Both the position numbers and the translations under genes were made by a program. A stretch of DNA of 64,000 nt from Mytilus edulis. Its lineage: Eukaryota > Mollusca > Bivalvia > Mytilida > Mytilidae. The notes beneath the pieces were generated by a model. That model did not search any database. It was not told the origin of the DNA and worked only from the letters and a program-made list of their open reading frames with translations. This document shows positions 49,101 to 57,333 of this stretch, in pieces. The first letter of the stretch is position 1. Every line of letters starts with the position of its first letter. The DNA is taken from positions 48,823,062 to 48,887,061 of the forward strand of contig NC_092346.1 of NCBI RefSeq assembly GCF_963676685.1, read 5' to 3'.

Positions 49101-52100
49101 TCAAGGTCATATTTTTATATTTGAATTTGGCTTATTTTCACTTATATCCAAAGACTGTATAAGATATCAACAAATTATTTTTACTAAATTGTTAGTTGCG
49201 ACATGTCGTAAGATGTAAATTTTGATTGCAAGCGTACGTTGAACGTGAAAGGGAGTTTTCTCCCCTCTTGTATTAAAAAATACGCGTTTGGTGATATAAC
49301 TCATTAACTAAATATAATTAAGACCTATGGTCTTTTGATTTGAGGTCCTTGGTTTATGACCTTGAAATTGATCTCAAGGTCATAGCTTAATTTGACGTTC
49401 TATATTTTGACCTTTGCTTTTATTCTATATGTATACATGATAAAGATATACAACTTTTAGAAAAAGGTATCAAGCCATTTAACCTTGAAAAAAAACAACC
49501 GGAAGTGACCTTTTATAAACCGGAAGTAGCTATTTTTTGTACTTTATTAATATAAAAGTATATAGAACCAGATATTTTTGGAATCGGTTTCAAGTAAATA
49601 TTTAAATATAATCGGAAGTAACATTTTTCAAACCGGAAGTAACAAATTATCTCCCTTATTTAAAAAAAAATGTATGGAAACAATATATTTTTTGAATCAG
49701 CTTACTAGGAGCTATCATTTGACAATTGAAATGACATTTTAAACTTAGTTTCACAACTTTTCATATCAAAAAGGATGGAAAGACCTTCAATTGTTCTCTG
49801 ATTTTATTTTTTTTTTCTTCCGCCTAATTTTGTTCTTGCGATAAACATTTGTTTTGCAATATGTCGCTTAGATATTTGGTATATGATATCGAACAATTGA
49901 TGCGCTTTTGAAATTTACCCTGCGTAACCGAAAACTTTTCTTTGTAGGAGTAATCTCCCCAAACACTGTTTTCCTTGTGAGTGCAACTCCTTCGCAAACG
50001 TAAAATATTATGACAAATTTATTTTACAAAATTGCTCGTTATATCCTTTGCATGATTTGTCCTATTTTGACCGAAGTGATATGAATGCTCCATACGAGAG
50101 TTATTTCCCCTTATTCATTTGATATAAGTGAATTGCATTTATAACTGATAAACCATAATTGATAGAGACCTAGGATCTTTTGATTTGAGGTCCTTGGTCC
50201 AAAAAAATGAAAATTAGGTCAAGGTCAAAGGTCAAGGTCATATTCTAATTTTTGAATATGGCTCATTTCCACTCATTTCCAAAAAACGTTTAAGATATCG
50301 ACAAATTATTTTTTCTAAATCGTTTGTTGTGACATGTCGTAACACGTAAATTTTGATTGCAAGGGTACGTTGAATGTGAAAGTGAGCTTTCTCCCCTTTG
50401 GTATTTAAAAATACGCGTATGGTGATATAACTCATTAACTAAACATAATTAAGACCTATGGTCTTTTGATTTGAGGTTCTTGGTTAATGACCTTGAAATT
50501 GATCACAAGGTCATAGATTAATTTGACGTTCTAGATTTTGACCTTTGCTTTTATCCCATCTGTATACATAATAAAGTCATGAGACTTTTTGACAAACGGT
50601 ATCAAACCATTTAAACTTAAAAAAACAACCGGAAGTGACCTTGTGTAAACCGGAAGTAGCTATTTATTGTACTTTATTACATAAAAGTATAAAAAACACG
50701 ATATTTTTGGAATCAGTGTCAAGTAAATAGTCAAATATTTTCGGAAATAGAGTTTTATCAAACCGGAAGTAAGAAATTATCTCCCTTATCTAGCTAAAAA
50801 AATATTGTTTAGAAACCATATATTTTTGGAATCAGCGTACAATAAGCTATCATTTGACGACTGAAATGACATTTTAAACCTATTTTTACACCTTTCATAT
50901 TAAAATACATTGTTTTGGTGGAAAGACCTTCAATTGTTCTCTGAACAATTGGTTTTTAATTATCTTTATCTTTCTTAAGAAATGCAAAAAATGATACAAC
51001 TATTAGAACATATTTTATTTTATTTTATTTTGACTTCAACAAAGCATAATCGAGTACCTTGATTCCACTTTTTGATATACTGGGTCCAAATACTGCCTTT
51101 TTGTCTTTAAATGAATAAACAACTAGTTCACCTTTTATCTGAAAAATTAGACATCATCTACACGCATTTGCATGGTCTGTTGAAAATTTGCTTTCTATAT
51201 AATACTTTTACAACCTTGGCTTTTATATATTTTGCTTTGAGCGTTCGTGATGAAGGTAGTAAATCTAGAAAACCCGCCGGACGCTTAACATAGATAAAGT
51301 GCTATTTTTATTTTAAATGTGCCTTTGATTTACACATTTGGACAGCCCCCTTGAGAGCTACTTTTTTCCTTTTAGGTTTCGTTTAGTCTTCCTTGTCTGT
51401 TTAGTAAATATCTCCCAAAGAATAAAAGCTGTATTAACTATTTTTTTTCAAATCACGGGGTTGCTGTTCAGATATAAAAAAAAAAGGATGGAATGAGATA
51501 GTAAATATAGATTTATATAAAATAAAATGACAGGATTTATCAACTAGAAGTAAACATACAAAAAATCTTTATAGCATCCTTCATTTACCGTTTAAAGGCT
51601 GAAATGCTGATGTTTGCTAACAAATTACAAGATCAGTATGTTTCGTATCCCAGTGCTAAAATGTCACATGACTAAATCTAAATAATAGTCCAGTATCCCC
51701 CCGCGTTGAACATATTTTATCTGTTAATTGGCAATAACAAAAAGATGTATTTTTAATAAGTTATAACATGAAAGCATGAGAGACTTTACAGTGCCATTTA
51801 GCATATGATAAATATTTCTAAAAGATGTATCTCTTTTGAAAGTGGTTGACTGGCATTGGTGATTGAAATTGTCGGAGACGTTGCTGATATAAAAATTTTG
51901 ATAAAAAAAAATCTGGCAAACATTGTACATGTAAGAAGGTACAATGCGATATTGGATATGATTAATATTTCCAAGTGGCATTTCTATTTCGAGAAAAGTT
52001 GATATGCATTGAATTCTTAAAGCGGCCCGACAAATTGCTTAAATAAACCTTTGAAATAAATTCGATAACAATTAGGCGAGCATGGTACACGTTTACAATG

Positions 52101-52592
52101 CTATATTTCATATAGTTGATATATTCAAGGGGCATAACTTTTTAAAACAAAATAAAGATAGGCACAGATTTTTTAACTTTTCGAGGCATTGCTCATATAT
52201 AAAGCTTAGATACAAATTTGATAAAAATCTGTAGATATTTAGAATTTACAAAAATAAAACAGGATAAATGATCTGAATATATACGCTTAGTTAAAAATCT
52301 AATGCTACACTAGACAATGTAGACAGTTCTCAGCTGGAAGCACATGACTTGTTTATAATTATATATACAATCGTTTTAATATCTATAGTTTAATGAATAT
52401 CAAAGCGTAAATTCGAACAGGATGTTGTATTTTTATTGACAAAAGTACATCTAGTTATAAAAAAAAACCATTTTAATGTTCAGTACCAAATTATGCAATA
52501 TATTTTAAATACATAATACTCACTACATCTACGTCGGCAATTACACTGATTATCAGTTCAATGAATATTATGGTATGACGTACTGTTACCAT
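40010..52592 (-). CDS. PA-TM-RING E3 ubiquitin ligase, RNF13/RNF167-like, nine exons
   Basis: Joined exons (minus strand order): 52592-52524, 51138-51058, 48392-48264, 47285-47192, 46838-46745, 44034-43878, 42887-42752, 42342-42262, 40101-40010. They total 933 nt, 310 residues plus TGA. All junctions are GT/AG and all phases agree. Layout: signal peptide (about 1-20), lumenal PA domain (about 24-156), one membrane segment (about 186-206), a linker ending AAKFKKG, then RING-H2 at 260-301. Zinc ligands are C260, C263 (CPIC), C278, H280, H283, C286, C298 and C301 (CPMC). The PA part has VLAAQRMKFDAVIVHN and ISSVLVGYRAGKLL, which align with the VLNAQ and PSVFIGE blocks of the family. Members of the family are endosomal or lysosomal membrane ligases that accept ubiquitin from an E2 through the RING. 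Human RNF13 is about 380 residues; this one stops nine residues after the RING, so the usual acidic/Ser-rich tail is absent. Substrate unknown. Confidence 0.87.
40407..41483. mobile_element. hAT-like MITE with AACCGGTT-word arms, in intron 8
   Basis: Inverted ends CTAGTATTGTCAA (40407) and TTGACAATACCAG (ending 41483) are flanked on both sides by TTTTAA. The arms carry taaccggtt, cgaccgattaatcggttaac and cggttaaccg. The CAGTATTG-type terminus and the length of the flank repeat suggest hAT. It has no transposase. A family 2 fragment is nested at 40855-40955. It sits between exons 8 and 9 of the RING gene. Confidence 0.65.
41550..41760 (+). repeat. Family 2 repeat copy
   Basis: gatgtgatatgattgccaat gagacaactatccac, ggtcaccgtacgaccttcaa caatgagcaaa, aaagaccccgataagacaat. 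It lies in intron 8 of the RING gene, just beside the hAT-like element. Confidence 0.85.
42262..42342 (-). CDS. RING gene exon 8, first half of RING-H2
   Basis: 81 nt, phase 1 at both ends, residues 254-281, with acceptor TTTTTTGCAG and donor GTATGT. It encodes TCPICLEEF and then LWILPCKH, supplying zinc ligands C260, C263, C278 and H280. Confidence 0.9.
42752..42887 (-). CDS. RING gene exon 7, cytosolic linker
   Basis: 136 nt, phase 0 to phase 1, residues 209-254, with acceptor ATATTTGCAG and donor GTAAAT. It is a basic linker (LERARTRRW) ending CTPQIHAAKFKKG. That end aligns with LPVHKFKKGD, the segment just before the RING in RNF13-type ligases. Confidence 0.85.
43878..44034 (-). CDS. RING gene exon 6, membrane span
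   Basis: 157 nt, phase 2 to phase 0, residues 156-208, with acceptor TTTACATTACAG and donor GTAAGT. It encodes one strongly hydrophobic span, TVFSITMLCLCPLIIGVCCC, followed by IKH. It is the expected single membrane segment between the PA and RING halves. Confidence 0.83.
44185..44724 (+). repeat. Two family 1 units in tandem
   Basis: A partial unit (44185-44359) is followed directly by a fuller unit (44360-44724) starting ccactgggttcgatgccact and ending with core agacgaaacgcacgtctggc and cctggtgtctatggtgcg. The junction joins the end of one to the start of the other, as in tandem expansion. Located in intron 5 of the RING gene, antisense to it. Confidence 0.85.
44735..44890 (+). repeat. Family 4 fragment
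   Basis: tcgattggaagaaaacgtat caggtttacaaactaaaact aagggaaacacatcaactta. Confidence 0.55.
45405..46062 (+). mobile_element. Retroelement reverse transcriptase fragment, YIDD type
   Basis: Three frame segments in order: FVIDNIFVTFGGRV (about 45405-45450), then MGTNCAPLLVDLFQYYYEAD to FTFRYIDDVLSLNN and AKSASYFDLHLGIDNEG (45466-45790), then CVPFLCSNIPAAPAYGVYIS to LDRGLLLTRNL (45790-45960), ending near HHELVDRYGITVSQM (to 46062). YIDD is the catalytic motif of the palm. The sequence type is common in mussel genomes and resembles Penelope-like elements, though I cannot fix the class. At least two frameshifts make it dead. It lies in RING gene intron 5, opposite strand. Confidence 0.75.
46127..46270 (+). 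repeat. Family 1 copy with core deletion
   Basis: gagcgtcactgatgcgtctg gcgtatttaattataagcc shows about 20 bp lost between gatg and cgtctgg. Flanking parts of the unit (tttgacacaacttttttgaa, ggtacctttgataa) remain. Confidence 0.8.
46745..46838 (-). CDS. RING gene exon 5, end of PA domain
   Basis: 94 nt, phase 1 to phase 2, residues 125-156. The acceptor is CAATTGCAG. The donor GTACGT is chosen over the overlapping GTATAA because only it keeps frame with exon 6. ISSVLVGYRAGKLL corresponds to the family's IPSVFIGExSxxxLK block. Confidence 0.82.
47192..47285 (-). CDS. RING gene exon 4, PA domain core
   Basis: 94 nt, phase 0 to phase 1, residues 94-125. The acceptor is TTTGTTTCAG and the donor GTAAAA. 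VLAAQRMKFDAVIVHNDF is the best-conserved stretch of the PA domain. A paralogous copy with a 1-nt deletion begins at position 78 and runs off the left edge of the window. Confidence 0.88.
47480..47980 (-). repeat. Family 4 and family 2 fragments, reversed, in intron 3
   Basis: ccaccatttctgtaccaagt caggaatacgg and ctcttaatcaatttatgacg belong to family 4; gagagttgtttcattggtac tcataccacatcttct belongs to family 2. Between exons 3 and 4 of the RING gene. Confidence 0.6.
48264..48392 (-). CDS. RING gene exon 3, PA domain
   Basis: 129 nt, residues 51-93, phase 0 at both ends, with acceptor TTTATTTTAG and donor GTAATC. It encodes GKLVYLKTNKTCHDYVPNRP and then ETLIALMETNSDCTFLYM. The spaced cysteines correspond to the disulphide pair seen in RNF13-type PA domains (NACEPI... 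and LDCNF...). NKT and NET are candidate N-glycosylation sites, consistent with a lumenal domain. Confidence 0.87.
48618..50945 (+). repeat. 2.3-kb tandem repeat (two monomers of about 1.13 kb) in intron 2
   Basis: Opens with the hairpin aggtctttccacttttctgt ggaaagacct (48619-48648). Two monomers follow; cttccgcctaattttgttct occurs at 48686 and 49817, a period of 1131. Each monomer ends ggaaagaccttcaattgttc tctga. Each holds aggtcaaggtcaaaggtcaa ggtca and repeated accggaagt words. The paralogous intron at left lacks the insert, so it is a later arrival. I recognise the ends from other bivalve DNA but do not know the transposon class. Confidence 0.8.
51058..51138 (-). CDS. RING gene exon 2, start of PA domain
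   Basis: 81 nt, residues 24-50, phase 0 at both ends. The acceptor is ATTTTTCAG and the donor GTACTC. It encodes FKDKKAVFGPSISKSGIK, which matches the conserved FxDxxAxFGxxLPxxGLKG opening of the RNF13-type PA domain. A decayed copy of this exon lies at 1223-1379. Confidence 0.85.
51225..51290 (+). repeat. Worn family 1 core
   Basis: tattttgctttgagcgttcg tgatgaaggtagtaaatcta gaaaacccgccggacgc is a decayed match to the gagcgtcactgatgagtctt ... core. It lies in intron 1 of the RING gene, about 90 bp upstream of exon 2. Confidence 0.45.
52524..52592 (-). CDS. RING gene exon 1, start and signal peptide
   Basis: 69 nt, 23 codons, residues 1-23. The ATG has A at -3 and G at +4. The peptide starts MVTVRHTIIFIELIISVIAD, a short basic head followed by a hydrophobic core, as in a signal peptide. 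The exon ends at a consensus donor GTGAGT in phase 0, matching exon 2. It is the least certain exon, because first exons carry little family conservation; it rests on start context, hydrophobicity, donor and phase. Confidence 0.6.
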
Positions 52593-52694
52593 TTTTCAGG
52601 CGGGCATTGTTTGTTCTTAGTATACAGGTTTTTATGAATATAAAGCTCTGTAAACGGAAATTTAATTGATTATACAGAATACACAGTACAGTTA

Positions 52695-53000
52695 AAATGA
52701 AAATAACAAAACTACAGAACTCCGAGGCAAATTCAAAACGGAAAGTACCTAATCAAATGGCAAAAAGTTCAATCTCATCAGAAGAAACGGACAACAACTG
52801 CTATATTTCTGACTTGGTATAGGTATTTTCTTATGTATAAAATGGTAGATTAAATCTGGTTTTATAGCTAGCTAAACCTCCCACTTGTATGACAGTTGTA
52901 TGAACTTTCATCATATTGACAACGATGTGTGATCAAGCAAACAGACATATTAGGTAATCAAAAATACCTGTACAGCAGTCAACGTTGTGTTATAAATAGC
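52695..53000 (+). repeat. Family 3 repeat copy
   Basis: cggaaagtacctaatcaaat ggcaaaaagttcaatctcat, atttctgacttggtataggt, gttttatagctagctaaacc and gacaacgatgtgtgatcaag. It lies upstream of the RING gene start, so the proximal promoter is limited to roughly 100 bp before this repeat begins. Confidence 0.75.
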
Positions 53001-53534
53001 AGCTTGGTTAACATGAGCTAGTAAATGTAGGTGATTTAGGGTTTAGTTTATATGTTATCTCTCATTTCGTCTCTTCTTTGCCTTCAGGTTTCATCTTAGT
53101 ATCTTCCTAGTTTTTTTTGTAATTTTAAAGTGTGTAACAGGACGTTAGTATGATAGTTGAAAGGAAAATAGATTTAGTTTCAAGAGCACTGGACGAATGA
53201 AACTGGTCAACTGCAAAACGTTTAAAAAATCTCTGGGTTTCGTAGCACTTGACGGTTTTTATCATATTGAAATGTACTAAGAACGAATAGTAATGAGAAA
53301 AGATGGTATTCAACAAGGTTTGATTAAACTCAATAAATGTTATCTTAGAAGGTTTACTGGTTTACCGAGGGTTTTTTTGTGTCAAAAAAAGGCATCATAT
53401 TCTAAATTGCGGTTTCGATATTTGATTTAGTTGCTGATAGAAAAAAAATTATCGTTTGCAGTATTAACATTTTTCTATTTAGAGGTAGGGTATAATAATG
53501 TTCATATTAAAATGCCATATTTGATTGGCTTATA

Positions 53535-53640
53535 TGTATTGTAGTTACGACGTTATTCCATGACGGTCAACCAACTCGTGATGGCGTCCGTAAAATTTAC
53601 GAAGGGGTGATTTCAACTTCACCACTTGGAACTCTTGGTT
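53535..53640 (-). mobile_element. Second fragment of the YIDD retroelement, C-terminal end
   Basis: On the minus strand it matches 45940-46060 (accaagagttccaagtggtg aagttgaaat... and catcacgagttggttgaccg), the last about 40 codons of the element. The frame is broken. Confidence 0.65.
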
Positions 53641-53699
53641 TAAAGTTTTGATCCCTTCTGTAGCCATTTTTGTACGAACTTTTCAAACTTCAATTGTAT

Positions 53700-55125
53700 C
53701 AAAACTACAGATATAATGAATAATAAACTCCAATTCATATGAAAATACAGTTCGTTCCCATATGAATATTGACAATGTGTTGCAAAAGTCTACCTCCAAA
53801 TTCAACAAATATGTTGTCGATAAGAAACTCCAGCATGCTGATCACTTGTTTCTCTGTGTGTAGAATTTACAAATTGTGGCTGAAGAGAACAATAAATTGA
53901 TTGAAATTGTGGATAGTTTCGAAATGAATATAGTGTCGTTGATAAAAATAAATAACTTATTTTTTGCTAAATGGAAATAATTATTAAGTGTTCCTGCTGC
54001 TGACTGGTAATAGCCACCATGTTGATTTAAATCTGAGAAAATTTAGTTTACTGCTTCGTACAAACGTCCTGTATGGTTTATAAATGTTAAATCAATAGAC
54101 ACTTTAAATAATTACTGAATTTGAAATATACGAACCATTTCATGAAAAACATGTTTAAAACAAAAATTACACGCGCACAAATATTTTTTTTATAAAAAGT
54201 GTAATAACATGCTATAAGTTTGAACGGTTTTTAACATTTGAGGGAATTATAAAATTTACGATATATCCGGATGTCAACTGAATAAAGGATGAACGAGAAA
54301 TAAAAATATTGCACAAATAGTTATTGATCAATCCGATCATATAGATGGCAGATTAAAAATAATCATCTTAAACTTAAGGGTATAATGTTATGCAAGTAAC
54401 GTACGGTTAGCAGGTTCAGACTTTGCATTCAGTAAAATTTGATAATTGCAAAATCCGTTCATGATTTTTCGTTTGTTGACTGAGTAAAGCAACAGTAGTA
54501 AACTGCTGTTCAATAGATATAATTCGATTAAGCGAAATAAAATCCGAGTCACAAACCAAAATCGAGGAAAACACATCAACTCTAAGAGGAAAACAACCAA
54601 CAGAACAACAGAAACTCTGAACTGCTACAAAAACAAACGCCAACATATATTGAAACTGGATACTTGATAACAAATGCCATAATCCTGTCTTCGCACAGAA
54701 TATTTTAAGAAAAAATTAAATCAACGGCAACTTACCTGGTGTAGTATTTCTTCTAGACAAACACACAGTTCTTATGAATACACATCCTTTATGTTTTCTT
54801 TACATGTATCATATGCTCTATTGCTTTTATGCGTAAGTGTTTGTCGTTACTTCCTGATCATCACCCTAAATTTCAGGACCTTTTTTAATTATATTAAATT
54901 GTACTTTATATGAAATAAGTTGTTGAATTGCTATATAATATATTTTACACGGTCCATTTCTCTTTATATTAAAATGAATTATGAAATCTATTTTACATTT
55001 ACCAAAAATGATGTAAGACGCTAAAATCATGAAAATATTGTTTTCATTTTAATTAAAACTACAAATAATAATATATTTACCGTAACGATTCAGTTTTGCT
55101 TTTAAAGACATCTTGACAGTTGATT
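53700..55125. other. No gene; family 4 fragment at 54480-54720
   Basis: AT-rich. gcaacagtagtaaactgctg ttcaatagatataattcgat belongs to family 4. The overlapping minus frames at 54388-54673 cross that repeat. Confidence 0.45.
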
Positions 55126-55129
55126 ATTA

Positions 55130-57295
55130 CCCAGACAACATTGGTACGTTGACACAACGTTGGTCCAACGTATCTACATGCATTGGCCTAACGTTTATTT
55201 TTAAACGTTGGCCCAATGTATAAGTGCAAAGTGGCCCTATGTTGGCCCAACGTTGTAAGGTTTTATACAATACATTGGCCCAACGTTGGTCCAATGATGG
55301 AATAATACTTGCTGATGTTGAACAAACGTTAGGCCAACGTAGTATTACAAACTGTTAGCAAACGTTGGAACTCCGTTGGTTCAATCTATAAACCTTTTTA
55401 TCCATATGAAGGATACTAAAATCCCTTCCAGGCAACAACTGCAATAACTCCTGGTTCTAACATGAGTTCAAAATGGCGAAACTATTACTTTTTTAGATGT
55501 TGCAATTATTGCGTTTTTCATATCCACTATACCATGTTGTGTCTTACATACTATCCCGAAAATTTTGTATTTTGCCATTTTCTCTCCATCTTCCTGAACA
55601 TGCATGAAATATTTGCCAATGGACGTTTCAGTAACACACAACCAATTCTCTCCAAGAATTATACTTCTGAATTATACCCAAATTTTAATGAATGCAACCA
55701 ACATATCCATGTTACCCAATTTTCTTAAATAATGTAAATACAAAGGTGTGATTAAATATAATTTATTTATATTATTAGCTAGACAACCAGCAAATTTTTA
55801 AAAAAAAATCTGTTTTGTATCTATGCGTTGCTAAATCAGATCTAGAATGAAAACAGATAATTCATTTATCCCGTTTGCATAATATCCTTACAGTTTATGT
55901 AGCCAAGCACTGTATGAAGGCTTTGATAATTCATTTCATACAGCTATTTTTCTAGTTCTGTATTCCAACATGGTTTTTATTCACAAGAGTCTTCCTTTTG
56001 TTTTTTGCTACACTTTGTTTTGTCAATAATTTCTGGCTCCGTCTAACGTTAAATCCTTTATCCAATTAAGCATATCGTCATAAAAGTTATTTCACTGACT
56101 CTGTAATAAAGTAATAAATAAATGAGTACTCAATGTATGTATATTTTGATTATATAAATCCTCCTAAAAGATTTTTAAAAAAAATAAAAAATACATTGTT
56201 TCTGGTGTTCCGGCACATTACATTTTTGTACAAAAGTAAGAAAAAATCCTCTTTTTTTATATTTTTCTTGGCCTATACAAGCCCAGCAAGGCAAAAAGCA
56301 TATTGCATGCTTTACCATAATGGTTAGACATTACCAAGCTAGGTAGGTTAAGCAGGACAATTGAGTGTAGAAATGGTTACAGGAAACTTTGTCAAAAAAA
56401 TGTTCTAAGTAAATAAATAAAACTAGTTGAAAAAAAATACAAAGTAAAATCTAAATACACTAGCATTAACCATGTTAACGGTAGTATTAAACATGTTATG
56501 CACATATGTCTATGAAATTCGAATCCGATGTAGCATAAAGGATGGCTATTATGTTAACTTACTTTGACTTCTTAAAATTATTAGTTCTGGGGTATCAAAT
56601 GGTAGAATGCATTTTTTCCCATCTCCATTACCATGCATTTTCTAGCCAGGATGTTGTCAATAATTCTTATTATTCCTAATTCTCTTTTTTCCTTTTGCAC
56701 TCTGATTTATTTTGTCTTCTGTTGTACTCAAATACCTGACCTATAAATTAATATCAAAATGTAAAATTGTATATTAAAAAGAAAAGCTACTCCAAGTAAT
56801 TCAGACACTAATTTATAGTCTTTTTTCTTTTATAAATATCCGTCTGTGTGTTCCCCCCGCTCGCCCTATTTTATATATTTCAAGCGTCAGCTTTTTTGTG
56901 ACTGATATTTACTCCTACAAACTATTCAAATATTGGTTTTGTTTTGCAAAAGTTTTGCCGAGGACAAAAACTAAATTCAGCCAAGTCAGTATAATTTTAT
57001 ACAAATAACAACATATTCTTGCAATGAATTTAGATAAGATTTTTAAATAAGATTAAGAAATAAATACTCTATTTGATATCTAATACACATGCAAGTGTGT
57101 ATATGATTAGGTTTCACAAATATATCGTATATGTTTGCATGCGATTTATAAATACAATAGAACTAACAAATTCATTTATATTTCAATGAAGCAGAAATCA
57201 TTATACCTTATTTCTGAAACATTACGGAATAGGTTACATCTTAAGACAGGTTTTTTCCATTAACTTCAGTAAGGGAGCTGTCATTTGATTTTTAT

Positions 57296-57333
<38 letters not shown>

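Noticed and set aside
51724..51981. 85-codon minus frame in intron 1 of the ligase gene
   Set aside because: It has no signal peptide at its start, no usable donor in phase 0 and AT-rich composition; exon 1 at 52524-52592 fits better.
54388..54673. Two overlapping minus frames
   Set aside because: They lie in another family 4 repeat and resemble frames in the other copies of it, as expected for shared repeat DNA.
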